A program made the position numbers and the translations under genes. Below are positions 46,675 to 55,186 of a stretch of DNA of 64,000 bases, one piece after another (position 1 is the stretch's first letter; every line of letters starts with the position of its first letter). This stretch comes from Nocardioides agariphilus (GTDB taxonomy: Bacteria > Actinomycetota > Actinomycetes > Propionibacteriales > Nocardioidaceae): assembly GCF_015352445.1 (NCBI RefSeq), contig NZ_JADKPO010000007.1:62001-126000 (forward strand), given 5' to 3'. The notes under the pieces are model-generated. The model was not told the DNA's origin. It did no database searches and saw only the letters and a list, made by a program, of their open reading frames with translations.

Positions 46675-47244
46675 ATGTCCCCCCATCGCCTGGTGCCGGT
46701 CGTCGTCGCCACTGTCCTGACTGTCACGCTCAGCTCGTGGCGCGCGGACGCATCCGCGATCGAGGACTACGCGACCTACGAGCCCGCCCAGCACTGCGCC
46801 TCGGGTGCCAAGCCCGGCACCGAGGTGCTGGCGGCCTGGGTCGTGGCGAAGTTCGGCGGAGGCCTCGGGGGCATCTGGCGCCCGTGCAGCGGCTCGACGT
46901 CGGAACACCACGAAGGACGTGCCTTCGACTGGACCCTCGATGCCACCAAGCGAAGCGACCGCCGACGGGCCGCGCGGCTGCGCGCCCGTCTCTTCGCCAC
47001 CGACGGCGGAGGCAACACCCACGCCCTGGCCCGCCGGATGGGCGTCATGTACATCATCTGGAACGACCACATGTGGTCGGCGTGGGACGGCTTCGCCAAG
47101 GACGACTACCTCAGCTCCTCGTGCCGGCGCGTGAGCAGGTGCTCGCCGACACTTCGCCACCGCGACCACCTCCACATCTCGCTGACCCGCGCCGGCGGTC
47201 GGGGCGAGACCAGCTGGTACGACGGCCGGATGCCGACCCCGTAG
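46675..47244 (+). CDS. Secreted protein with M15/LAS-like metallopeptidase fold
   Basis: 189 residues. A short N-terminal signal (RLVPVVVATVLTVTLSSWRADA) is followed by a domain with SEHHEGRAFDWTLD (His and Asp spaced as HxxxxxxD) and RDHLHISL (HxH), the zinc ligand pattern of D-Ala-D-Ala carboxypeptidase-like LAS enzymes of the ARB-07466 type. It likely acts on cell-wall peptides, but activity is not certain. CSGSTSEH and CRRVSRCSP suggest disulfides. Confidence 0.78.
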   Translation: MSPHRLVPVVVATVLTVTLSSWRADASAIEDYATYEPAQHCASGAKPGTEVLAAWVVAKFGGGLGGIWRPCSGSTSEHHEGRAFDWTLDATKRSDRRRAARLRARLFATDGGGNTHALARRMGVMYIIWNDHMWSAWDGFAKDDYLSSSCRRVSRCSPTLRHRDHLHISLTRAGGRGETSWYDGRMPTP

Positions 47245-47261
47245 CCGGAGCGGTGGGCCGG

Positions 47262-48062
47262 CTAGTCGCCCAGGAAGGCTCGCATCACGCTCGCGAAGGC
47301 CTCCGGTTGCTCGCTGTGCACCCAGTGACCAGAGCCCTTCACGGTCACCTTGCGCATCTTGGGAAACAGGGCCGCCATCGCGGCCACGTGCTCGTCGGCG
47401 ACGTAGTCGGACCTCTCACCACGCACCCAGAGCACGGGCCCGTCGTACGGCGCGACCCCCGCGAGCTCCTGGGCCGGCCAGCCGGTGATGGCGTCGAGCC
47501 GCTCACCGATGACCTCGAGGTTGGGCTGCCAGTACCAGCCCGGGCCGCCCCGGTCCGCCTCGCGGTGGCGGCGCAGGTTCTGCAGGAGGAAGCCGCGTAC
47601 GACCGGGTCGGGCACCGCCTGGCTCAGTGCCAGCTCGGCCTCGGCCCGTGAGGTCAGATCCTCCAGGTCGAGACCACGCATCGCATCGACGTACTGGTCG
47701 AAGGAGTGCGCGCTCCGGTAGGCCACCGGCGCGACGTCAACGACGCACAGCCGCTCCACCCGAGCGGGGTGCAGCAAGGCCAGCACCATGGCGATCTTGC
47801 CGCCCATCGAGTGGCCCACGACCGCCACGGGTTCGTCGCCGACCTGCTCACCCAGCGACGAGGACACCTGGTCGGCTGCGTCGAGGTAGTCGAAGCCGGA
47901 CGTCCAGGGAGAGCGTCCGTGCTGCGGCATGTCGAGCAGCAGCACCCGATGGCGCTCGGCGAGGCCCTTGGCGACCTGCGTCCAGTTCTTGCCCTGGCCG
48001 AACAGGCCGTGGCAGAAGAGCACCCACGAGCCCCTGTCGCCGATGGTGGTGGCGTGCAGCAC
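47262..48062 (-). CDS. Alpha/beta hydrolase
   Basis: 266 residues: oxyanion LFCHGLFGQGKNW, nucleophile GHSMGGKIAM, acid in LWVRGERSDYV, and His in KGSGHWVHSEQPEAF. This is the YbfF/esterase-like group of the family. GTG start at 48060-48062. The repeat block 48093-48255 lies upstream. Confidence 0.9.
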   Translation of the reverse strand: MLHATTIGDRGSWVLFCHGLFGQGKNWTQVAKGLAERHRVLLLDMPQHGRSPWTSGFDYLDAADQVSSSLGEQVGDEPVAVVGHSMGGKIAMVLALLHPARVERLCVVDVAPVAYRSAHSFDQYVDAMRGLDLEDLTSRAEAELALSQAVPDPVVRGFLLQNLRRHREADRGGPGWYWQPNLEVIGERLDAITGWPAQELAGVAPYDGPVLWVRGERSDYVADEHVAAMAALFPKMRKVTVKGSGHWVHSEQPEAFASVMRAFLGD

Positions 48063-48092
48063 CCCGCGAGGCTACCCAGCCCTCGTGCCGCT

Positions 48093-48127
48093 GGTTGAGG
48101 AGGTTGCGCAGCAACCGTCTCGAAACC
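48093..48127. repeat. REP-like element (family 1)
   Basis: GGTTGAGGAGG, core TTGCGCAGCAA, CCGTCTCGAAACC: same ends as the other family-1 copies and the same core as 41410-41444 in reverse orientation. Confidence 0.88.
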
Positions 48128-48150
48128 GCCGGGAAGGATCCCGTGAGGAT

Positions 48151-48255
48151 GGTTTCGAGACAGGCGCTGCGCGCCTTCCTCAACCAACGAGACAGACAGG
48201 CGCTGCGCGCCTTCCTCAACCAACGAGACAGACAGGCGCTGCGCCTTCCTCAACC
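48151..48255. repeat. REP-like element in 36-bp tandem (three copies)
   Basis: GGTTTCGAGACAGGCGCTGC opens a family-1 copy that is repeated with a 36-bp period (CAGG at 48161, 48197 and 48233). The last copy lacks 2 bp in the core. It lies in non-coding DNA. The unit core is nearly that amplified inside maltokinase. Confidence 0.92.
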
Positions 48256-48266
48256 AACCAGCTCGC

Positions 48267-49025
48267 TCAGAAGTCGAAGCCGCCGAACAGGTCGCCGATG
48301 CCCTCGCCGATGTTGCCGAGACCTTCACCGATGCCACCGGCGAGCTCGCCCAGGCCCTCCCCGAGCCCGTCGAAGCCGCCGCCGAAGAGCATCCCCATGA
48401 ACATCCATTCCATCGGCCCGACGGCGCCGAAGTAGCCGCTGGCGTAGGGAGCGTAGGTGCGGCCTCCCTGCCAGTAGGGCACCCGCTGGGAGCCGACCAT
48501 CACCATCCGCGAGTCGGGGTCGGCGCCGGCTTTGACGCGTTCGGCGTCGAGGGCGCAGGCAGGTACGTCGCGCTCCACGCCTCCGGGCGGGGCATAGGGG
48601 ACGTCCTCGACAGCCATCCCGTGACGCGGGTCGAAGAAGCAGGCGGGCCTACGGGTCGGGAGCGGGTCGCCCGCGACGCGGGCCCGCACGCAGGCGATGG
48701 CGTAGCGGCCGTCGTCGAGGATCTTGGTCACGTTGGTGACCTCCTCGGGCTTGGTCATGTAGTCGCCGGCGAACTTCGCGGACTCATAGGCGTCCAGCGC
48801 TCGCTGGTAGTCGGCCCGCGCTCCCTTGTCGAGCTCGCGCCCGGTCAGGTCCTCGTCGAGGTCTTGCAGCTCCATGCCGAGCGCGGTGATGTCCTCATAG
48901 GCCAGCTTCTTGACCGGCTCGAGCTCGGCCCGCTTGCGCTCCAGCTCACGGTCTCGACTGCGACGCATCGTCAGGCCCGCAGCGCCGATCGCCACGAGCA
49001 GGAGGGCCGCGAGCAGCCAGATCAT
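48267..49025 (-). CDS. Hypothetical membrane-anchored protein with glycine-rich tail
   Basis: 252 residues: one N-terminal helix (IWLLAALLLVAIGAAGLTM), a charged, probably coiled-coil segment (RDRELERKRAELEPVKKLAYEDI), a soluble middle with paired cysteines (ACFFDPRHG, ACALDAERV), and an unusual C-terminus GLGEGLGELAGGIGEGLGNIGEGIGDLF, a Gly-x-Gly-Glu quasi-repeat preceded by a Met/aromatic stretch. Function unknown. Confidence 0.7.
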   Translation of the reverse strand: MIWLLAALLLVAIGAAGLTMRRSRDRELERKRAELEPVKKLAYEDITALGMELQDLDEDLTGRELDKGARADYQRALDAYESAKFAGDYMTKPEEVTNVTKILDDGRYAIACVRARVAGDPLPTRRPACFFDPRHGMAVEDVPYAPPGGVERDVPACALDAERVKAGADPDSRMVMVGSQRVPYWQGGRTYAPYASGYFGAVGPMEWMFMGMLFGGGFDGLGEGLGELAGGIGEGLGNIGEGIGDLFGGFDF

Positions 49026-49079
49026 GCGGCCACCCTACGTAACGCGGCAAATGTCGGTGGCTGGAGGCACGATGCCCCC

Positions 49080-49514
49080 ATGACACTCCCGATCCAGGTC
49101 ACCTTCGACTGCGCCGACCCGGCCGCGCTCTCGCGGTTCTGGAACGAGGTGCTCGGCTACCGGCTCGACAGTCCACCACCGCCCTACGAGTCGTGGGACG
49201 AGGCGCTCGATGCCTGGAACATCCCTGAGGAGCGGCGCAACGACGCCTCGGCCTCGGTCGATCCCGAGGGCAACGGGCCGAGGCTGTGGTTCCAGAGGGT
49301 GCCGGAGGGCAAGACCGCCAAGAACCGCGTGCACCTCGACGTGCGTGCGGCCGTCGGGCTCCAGGGCGAGGAGCGGATGGCCGCCCTGGAGGCCAAGGCC
49401 GACTCGCTGGTCGTGCTCGGAGCGACGCGCGTGCAGCGCCACGAGCCCGACGGCCTCAACTTCGGCCACATCGTGATGCAAGACCCCGAAGGCAACGAGT
49501 TCTGCCTCGACTGA
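49080..49514 (+). CDS. VOC family protein (glyoxalase-like)
   Basis: 144 residues: PIQVTFDCADPAALSRFWNEVLGYRL and HIVMQDPEGNEFCLD give the two ends of a VOC fold. The middle (GNGPRLWFQRVPEGKTAKNRVHLDVRA) matches the glyoxalase-like domain group common in actinobacteria. Substrate unknown. Confidence 0.85.
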   Translation: MTLPIQVTFDCADPAALSRFWNEVLGYRLDSPPPPYESWDEALDAWNIPEERRNDASASVDPEGNGPRLWFQRVPEGKTAKNRVHLDVRAAVGLQGEERMAALEAKADSLVVLGATRVQRHEPDGLNFGHIVMQDPEGNEFCLD

Positions 49515-49522
49515 AGGCCCGA

Positions 49523-49561
49523 ACCGACAGCTCAGACCGACAGCTCAGACCGACAGCTCAG
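49523..49561. repeat. 13-bp tandem repeat, three copies
   Basis: ACCGACAGCTCAG is repeated three times between the VOC gene stop and the stop of the convergent 79-residue gene. The period is not a multiple of three, as expected for non-coding DNA. Confidence 0.9.
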
Positions 49562-49797
49562 ACCGCGGCCAGCCGCCCGTCGCCCTGACGCGTCAACATG
49601 CCGTCGGCGACGGCCAGGGCCAGGGCCCTGTCGAAGCGGGCCTGCTCCCAGTACTCCGCGCCGACGAGGGACTTGAGGTCGTCGGGCGCCTGCGGGCCCT
49701 CCGCCTGCACGGCGCGCACGATCTGGCCGATCTCGTAGTGCACGTGGCGGTCTCGGGGTCCTTCGGTGGACGCCTTGGGGGGTGGCATGGGGGTCAT
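49558..49797 (-). CDS. Small protein of unknown function, 79 aa
   Basis: Starts with an ATG that overlaps the MFS stop by 4 bp (ATGA). The core VHYEIGQIVRAVQAEGPQAPDDLKSLVGAEYWEQARFDRALALAVADGMLTRQGDGRL looks like a winged-helix-type domain. It is translationally coupled to the transporter, so it may modulate it. No family recognised. Confidence 0.7.
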   Translation of the reverse strand: MTPMPPPKASTEGPRDRHVHYEIGQIVRAVQAEGPQAPDDLKSLVGAEYWEQARFDRALALAVADGMLTRQGDGRLAAV

Positions 49798-51320
49798 CGT
49801 CCTCCTCCTGTTCCGGTGGTGGTGCCGGTCGGGTTGGCCGCGTCTGCAGCTGTGGTCGCTCCGGCCCCGCCGGATGGTGCGTCGTCCTCAGCGGTCAACG
49901 GCTGCGCCAAGGACTCCAGCGACTTGCCCTCGGCGTGCACGCCCAAGAAGGCCGCCACGATGCCGCCGGCGATCATCAGCGCTGCCCCGACGAAGTACCC
50001 GATGGCGATACCGGTGATGTCCTTGGAGGCAGAGGCGTCGTCGATGAGCTTGCCGAAGTACAGCGGGCCGCTGATACCCCCGACGGCGGTGCCGATGGCG
50101 TAGAAGAACGCGATGCACAGGGCTCGGGTCTCCATCGGGAACACCTCGCTGGCCGTGAGGTACGCCGCGCTGGCGCCGGCCGAGGCGAAGAAGAAGATGA
50201 TGCAGCCCAGCAGGGTCAGCGTCACCGCGGTCACCTCGCCGAGGAAGAAGCCCGTCCCTGCCAGCAAGATCCCCGAGAGGATGTAGGTGCCCGCGATCAT
50301 CCGCACCCGTCCGACCGTGTCGAACAGCGTGCTCAGGACCAGTGCGCCCAAGAAGTTGCTGATCGCGAAGACCGCGATGTAATAGCCGGTCTGCTTGACG
50401 TCGAGGAAGGTGCTCAGGCTGTCGCCGTAGGTGAAGAAGAAGGCGTTGTAGAGGAACGCCTGTCCGACGAAGAGCGAGAAGCACAGGATCGTGCGCTTGG
50501 GGTAGAGCGTGAAGACCGTCTTGGCGATCAGCACCAGGCTGACGGTCTGGCGCTGCCGGATCGTGATGGTGTCGGAAACCGAGCCAAGCTCCTTGCCGGT
50601 CTCCTGTGCCACCGTGCGCTCGACGTCTTGGACGATCTTCTCGGCCTCGTCCTCGCGACCGTGGATGAACAGCCAGCGCGGGCTCTCCGGAACGTGCCTG
50701 CGGACGATCAGAATGCCGACCGCAAGGATCGCTCCGAGCCCGAAGGCGAACCGCCAGCCCCATGCCTCGTCGACCAGTGTCGGGTCGAGCAGGGGGATGG
50801 TCAGCAGCGAGCCGGCCGTGGCACCGACCCAGAACGAGCCGTTGATGGCCACGTCGACGCGGCCGCGGTACTTGGCGGGGATCAGCTCGTCGATCGCGGA
50901 GTTGATGGCGGCGTACTCGCCGCCGATGCCCGCCCCGGTGAGGAAGCGCGCGCCGAAGTACCACAGCGGGTTCATCGAGAACGCCGTCAGCACGGTGGCC
51001 ACCGTGTAGACGCCCAGCGTGATCAAGAACAGCTTCTTGCGGCCGAACCTGTCGGTCAGCTGCCCGAACACAAGCGCACCGAGGCACGCGCCCGCGACGT
51101 AGACCGCGCCGGCCATGCCGATGTCGGAGCTGCTCAGCCCCAGGCCGGTGTCGCCTGGCTTCAGCGCCTCCGACATCGATCCCACGATCGTCACCTCGAG
51201 GCCGTCGAGGATCCAGACGGCTCCCAGCCCGACGACGATCATCCAGTGCCACCGAGCCCAAGGCAGCCGGTCCATCCGGGCCGGGATGTCGGTGGTGATG
51301 CGTCCGGTCTCGACGGTCAT
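49794..51320 (-). CDS. MFS transporter
   Basis: 508 residues and about twelve helices. The family loop motif GQLTDRFGRKKLF lies between helices 2 and 3, and FDTVGRVRMIAG fits the matching position in the second half. A central loop includes HVPESPRWLFIHGREDEAEKI, typical of the sugar and aromatic-acid porter groups. ATG 51318-51320 (VETGRITTDIPARMDRLPWARWHWMI follows). A 10-bp palindrome GAGGTACCTC lies at 51401-51410 upstream. Confidence 0.92.
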   Translation of the reverse strand: MTVETGRITTDIPARMDRLPWARWHWMIVVGLGAVWILDGLEVTIVGSMSEALKPGDTGLGLSSSDIGMAGAVYVAGACLGALVFGQLTDRFGRKKLFLITLGVYTVATVLTAFSMNPLWYFGARFLTGAGIGGEYAAINSAIDELIPAKYRGRVDVAINGSFWVGATAGSLLTIPLLDPTLVDEAWGWRFAFGLGAILAVGILIVRRHVPESPRWLFIHGREDEAEKIVQDVERTVAQETGKELGSVSDTITIRQRQTVSLVLIAKTVFTLYPKRTILCFSLFVGQAFLYNAFFFTYGDSLSTFLDVKQTGYYIAVFAISNFLGALVLSTLFDTVGRVRMIAGTYILSGILLAGTGFFLGEVTAVTLTLLGCIIFFFASAGASAAYLTASEVFPMETRALCIAFFYAIGTAVGGISGPLYFGKLIDDASASKDITGIAIGYFVGAALMIAGGIVAAFLGVHAEGKSLESLAQPLTAEDDAPSGGAGATTAADAANPTGTTTGTGGGR

Positions 51321-51442
51321 GGCACCCGCCTTTCCGCCCGAGAGGTTGCGGGGGTGGTGCTTCCCGGGCAAGCCTCTCGACGCTAAAGCCGGCCCGGGGC
51401 GAGGTACCTCACCCCTGGGAAGGCAACGTACGGTCGGCCCCT

Positions 51443-51456
51443 CACCCCCGAGGGTG
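51443..51456 (-). terminator. Small hairpin after the hydroxyacyl-CoA dehydrogenase gene
   Basis: CACCC (51443-51447) and GGGTG (51452-51456) pair around a 4-nt loop, a few bases beyond the minus-strand stop at 51462. Short, so weak evidence. Confidence 0.35.
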
Positions 51457-51461
51457 GGACA

Positions 51462-53279
51462 TCAGCGGTGCGTGTAGTCCCTGAAGCCGCGCTGGGTCTT
51501 GCGACCCAGGTAGCCCGCCGTCACCAGATGCTCGAGCAGCGGCGCCGGCGCGAAGCCCGGCTCGCGGAACTCCAGGTAGAGCTCGCGCTGGATCGCCAGG
51601 GAGACGTCGTTGCCGACCACGTCGAGCAGCTCGAAGGGGCCCATCGGCAGCGCGCATCCGAGCTTCATCGCGGTGTCGACCTCGTCTGCGGTCGCGTAGT
51701 GGGCCTCGAGCATCTTCACCGCGTCGTTGAGGTAGGGGAAGAGCAGGGCGTTGACGATGAAGCCCGATCGGTCGCCGCAGGAGACGGCGACCTTGCCGAT
51801 CTTGGCGCACAACGCGCGCACCGTCTCGGCCACCTCGTCGTCGGTGGCGACGGTCGAGACCACCTCGACCAGCTGCATGACCGGAGCCGGGTTGAAGAAG
51901 TGCATCCCGATGACGTCGCTTGGCCGCTTGGTCGCCATCGCGCACGTGATGATCGGCAAGGAGGAGGTGGTGGTCGCCAAGATGGCACCGGGCTTGCAGA
52001 TCTCGTCGAGGTTCTCGAACAAGGTGGTCTTGACCCGCAGGTCCTCAGCGATCGCCTCCACCACCAGGTCGCAGTCGGCCAGGTCCTCGATCGAGGTGGT
52101 GCCCGAGAGCCGCCCGAGCACGCCGTCACGAGCGGACTCCTCCAGCTTGCCGCGCTGGATGGCCTTGTCGAGCGAGCGCTCGATGGTCTGGCGGACGCCC
52201 TCGACCTTGGCCTCGGAACGGCCGACGTACAGCACGTCGTAGCCGGCCTTGGCGAAGACCTCGACGATGCCCGTGGCCATGGTGCCGGTGCCGACCACGC
52301 CGACCCTGCTGATGTCGCGGCGCAGCCGGGGCTCGTCGTCGGCCGACGGGGTGAGGTGGTCCGGCACCACCCGGGAGCTGTCGGGCTGTTCGTAGGTGTA
52401 GAAGCCACGACCGGACTTCCGACCGAGCAGTCCGGCCGTGACCATCTGCTTGAGGATCGGCGCGGGCGCGTGCAGCCGGTCGCGCCCCTGCTTGTACATC
52501 GTGTCGAGGATCTCGTAGGCCGTGTCGAGACCGATCAGGTCGAGCAGCGCCAGAGGCCCCATCGGGTAGCCGCAGCCGTAGCGCATCGCCGCGTCGATGT
52601 CCTCGCGGGTGGCGTAGTGCCCTTCGTACATCGACACGGCGTGGTTGAGGTAGCCGAACAGCAGGGTGTTGGCGATGAACCCGGCCTTGTCGCCACAGAC
52701 GACCGGGCTCTTGCCCACCCTGGTCAGGAGCTCCTGGACATCGGCCAGCACGTCGGGCTCGGTGACCACCGTGCGGATCACCTCGACCAGCTGCTGGACC
52801 GGCGCGGGGTTGAAGAAGTGCACACCGACGACGCGGCCCGGGTGATGGTTGGCCGTCGAGATCTCGGTGACCGACAGCGACGAGGTGTTGGTCGCGAGCA
52901 CCGCCTCATCGGACACGATGTCGTCGAGCGCCCTGAAGACCGACTTCTTGATGTCGATGGACTCCACGACCGCCTCGACCACGAAGTCGGCGTCGGCCAG
53001 GTCCTTCATCTCGGTGGTGAAGGTGATCCGGCCCAGCAGCTCGGCCTGGGCCTCCTCGCTCAGCTTGCCGCGCGCGACGGCTCGGTCGGTGGAGTGCTGC
53101 AGGTGCTCCCGGCCGCGGGCCAGCGCCTCCTCCGTGATCTCGACCCCGGTGACCTGGAAGCCGTTGCGGGCGAACACCTCGGCGATGCCCGCGCCCATCG
53201 TGCCCAGACCGATGACACCGACGCGCTCGAACTCGCGTCCAGTCCTGGTGGCCGTGGCGTCCGCTGAGCTCGTCGTCAT
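51462..53279 (-). CDS. 3-hydroxyacyl-CoA (3-hydroxybutyryl-CoA) dehydrogenase, tandem double module
   Basis: 605 residues containing two complete dehydrogenase modules. Module 1 has the NAD loop [34 protein letters not shown] and [17 protein letters not shown]. Module 2 repeats [36 protein letters not shown] and [17 protein letters not shown]. The C-terminal domains repeat as [14 protein letters not shown] and [14 protein letters not shown]. Both nucleotide loops and both His-containing motifs are kept, so both halves may be active. It would supply (3S)-hydroxybutyryl-CoA for the Ccr route or degrade fatty acids. Confidence 0.93.
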   Translation of the reverse strand: MTTSSADATATRTGREFERVGVIGLGTMGAGIAEVFARNGFQVTGVEITEEALARGREHLQHSTDRAVARGKLSEEAQAELLGRITFTTEMKDLADADFVVEAVVESIDIKKSVFRALDDIVSDEAVLATNTSSLSVTEISTANHHPGRVVGVHFFNPAPVQQLVEVIRTVVTEPDVLADVQELLTRVGKSPVVCGDKAGFIANTLLFGYLNHAVSMYEGHYATREDIDAAMRYGCGYPMGPLALLDLIGLDTAYEILDTMYKQGRDRLHAPAPILKQMVTAGLLGRKSGRGFYTYEQPDSSRVVPDHLTPSADDEPRLRRDISRVGVVGTGTMATGIVEVFAKAGYDVLYVGRSEAKVEGVRQTIERSLDKAIQRGKLEESARDGVLGRLSGTTSIEDLADCDLVVEAIAEDLRVKTTLFENLDEICKPGAILATTTSSLPIITCAMATKRPSDVIGMHFFNPAPVMQLVEVVSTVATDDEVAETVRALCAKIGKVAVSCGDRSGFIVNALLFPYLNDAVKMLEAHYATADEVDTAMKLGCALPMGPFELLDVVGNDVSLAIQRELYLEFREPGFAPAPLLEHLVTAGYLGRKTQRGFRDYTHR

Positions 53280-53350
53280 GGGGGGATCCTCCCATCGCGG
53301 CCACACCCGGGCCGAGGCCGTGGGTGTGTGGAAACGGTCACTCGCCCGGT

Positions 53351-53369
53351 GGTCGAGCTTGTCGAGACC
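53351..53369. repeat. 19-bp dispersed repeat, family 2
   Basis: GGTCGAGCTTGTCGAGACC, the exact reverse complement of 22371-22389 and identical to 32517-32535. Here it lies 24 bp before the nucS start. Confidence 0.9.
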
Positions 53370-53392
53370 AGGGCTCGGTAGATTGCCGCCTC

Positions 53393-54067
53393 GTGAGGAT
53401 CGTCGTCGCACGCTGTCAGGTCGACTACGCCGGCCGGCTCACCGCGCATCTTCCGATGGCGACGCGGGTCTTGATGATCAAGGCCGACGGGTCGGTGCTC
53501 GTGCACTCCGACGGTGGTTCCTACAAGCCGCTGAACTGGATGTCGCCGCCCTGCAGGGTGCGTGAAGGCGTGACCGACGACGGCCAGGTCGAGTGGGTCG
53601 TGACCGGCAAGGACGACGACACCCTGCGCATCCTCATCGATGAGGTCCGACACGACACCAGCCATGACCTCGGCCTCGACCCCGGCCTGCAAAAGGACGG
53701 CGTCGAGAAGCACCTCCAAGAGCTCCTGGCCGAGCACCCGTCCAGCCTGGCCGACGGCCTCACCCTCGTCCGCCGCGAGTACCCCACCGCCATCGGCCCG
53801 GTCGACCTGATGTGCCGCGACGTCGCCGGCGCCTCGGTCGCGGTCGAGATCAAGCGCCGCGGGGAGATCGACGGGGTCGAGCAGCTGACCCGCTACCTCG
53901 AGCTCCTCAACCGCGACCCCTTGCTCGCCCCGGTGCGCGGCATCTTCGCGGCCCAGGAGATCAAGCCCCAGGCCCGCGTCCTCGCCACCGACCGCGGCAT
54001 CACCTGCGCTGTCGTGGACTACGACGCCCTGCGCGGCATGGACGACCCCACCGATCGGCTGTTCTAG
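53393..54067 (+). CDS. nucS: Mismatch-specific endonuclease NucS/EndoMS
   Basis: 224 residues from the GTG at 53393. The N-terminal DNA-binding part starts [20 protein letters not shown]. The C-terminal RecB-like nuclease has [14 protein letters not shown] (Asp), [24 protein letters not shown] (Glu and Lys) and [14 protein letters not shown]. NucS replaces MutS/MutL in many actinobacteria and archaea, cutting both strands at mismatches. Confidence 0.96.
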   Translation: MRIVVARCQVDYAGRLTAHLPMATRVLMIKADGSVLVHSDGGSYKPLNWMSPPCRVREGVTDDGQVEWVVTGKDDDTLRILIDEVRHDTSHDLGLDPGLQKDGVEKHLQELLAEHPSSLADGLTLVRREYPTAIGPVDLMCRDVAGASVAVEIKRRGEIDGVEQLTRYLELLNRDPLLAPVRGIFAAQEIKPQARVLATDRGITCAVVDYDALRGMDDPTDRLF

Positions 54068-54284
54068 TGCCCCGCGAGGGACGTGTGGTGAGGCTTGGGG
54101 TGCCGAGCGTGCGTGCAGCGCACGGCGCCGGATCGAAGACGCTGTTGGCTCATCATCGAGGGACGGCAACGCAGCGATGTGTGTGCTTCCCTTCGCGGGG
54201 CACAGAGGCCTCGATCCACCGAGTTTCCACAGCTCCCGCTCGGCCGGTGGCGGGTCGCCCTCGAAACGGCATAGCGTTCCTGGT

Positions 54285-54644
54285 GTGACGAGCGATCCCC
54301 ACCTTCTGCGCAGAGTTGCACGACTCGAGAACGACCGGGACTCGCTCTACGAGCTTGTCGACGACTTTCGCGCCGAGGTCCGCGCACGTTTCGACCAGGT
54401 CGACGCCCGGCTCGACCAGCACGGCGCGCGGCTCGACCAGCACAGCGCGCGGCTCGACCAGCACGACGCCAGGTTCGATCGGATCGACGCCAGGTTCGAC
54501 CAGCACGACGCCAGGTTCGACCAGCACGACGCCAGGTTCGACCAGCACGACGCCAGGTTCGACCAGCACGACGTCAGGTTCGACCGGATCGACGGCACGC
54601 TCGCCGAGGTGCTGCGCCGGCTGCCGGAGCCACCCGAGGCATGA
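54285..54644 (+). CDS. Heptad-repeat coiled-coil protein, 119 aa
   Basis: GTG start at 54285. After about 35 ordinary residues come near-identical heptads of the pattern ARFDQHD or ARLDQHD (about ten), encoded by 21-bp DNA repeats from about 54395 to 54590, then a short tail (LAEVLRRLPEPPEA). Leu or Phe recurs every seventh residue, so it would form a coiled coil. It overlaps the next gene by 4 bp (ATGA). No family recognised; repeat number is expected to vary between strains. Confidence 0.75.
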   Translation: MTSDPHLLRRVARLENDRDSLYELVDDFRAEVRARFDQVDARLDQHGARLDQHSARLDQHDARFDRIDARFDQHDARFDQHDARFDQHDARFDQHDVRFDRIDGTLAEVLRRLPEPPEA

Positions 54645-55186
54645 TCGGCGACCGGGACACCGCGCGGTCCGACCACCTCTTCCACATCGCCACCGCAGCC
54701 GACTGGTCGGCAGCCCAGCGCTCGGGCGTCTACACGACCTCGACCCGAGGTGTGACGCTCGACCACGAGGGCTTCATCCATGCCGCCCGGCGCGAGCAGG
54801 TCGCAGAGGTCTGGAAGAGGTACTACGCAGACGCCGGTGAGCCGCTCGTGCTGCTCACCGTCGACACGGGACGCCTGACCTCGCCCTGGCAGGCGGACCC
54901 GGTCGGCGACACGACATACCCGCACGTCTACGGGCCGATCAACACCGGCGCCGTCGTGCGCGCTCAGCCCCTTGACGCGCGAGGCGGCACCGGCTCGTTC
55001 ACGGGTGCGTTCGTCGGCGAGATGTTCGTCCGCATCGCGCTGTTCGTCGCAGCGATGGCGCTGGCCTTCGTGGGCTCGGCGATCGGTGGTCGAGCAGACT
55101 CCGAGTGGGCCGGGTTCGCTGGAGCCGTCGCGGGCCTGGCTGCAGGCCTCGTCGTCATGCTGCTGGTACTGCGGCGACGAGGCTGA
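54641..55186 (+). CDS. DUF952 domain protein with C-terminal transmembrane helices
   Basis: 181 residues. The first about 110 match DUF952 (LFHIATAADWSAAQRSGVYTT, GFIHAARREQVAEVWKRYY, YPHVYGPINTGAVVRAQPL); family members share a fold related to mono-ADP-ribosyltransferases. The C-terminus adds two helices (LFVAAMALAFVGSAIGG and WAGFAGAVAGLAAGLVVMLLVL), which is unusual and would anchor it to the membrane. The last 32 bp overlap the convergent oxidase gene. Confidence 0.85.
   Translation: MIGDRDTARSDHLFHIATAADWSAAQRSGVYTTSTRGVTLDHEGFIHAARREQVAEVWKRYYADAGEPLVLLTVDTGRLTSPWQADPVGDTTYPHVYGPINTGAVVRAQPLDARGGTGSFTGAFVGEMFVRIALFVAAMALAFVGSAIGGRADSEWAGFAGAVAGLAAGLVVMLLVLRRRG

Noticed and set aside
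48161-48255. Possible CRISPR-like array (36-bp repeats)
   Set aside because: Three copies with no unique spacers; the unit is the dispersed REP-like element.
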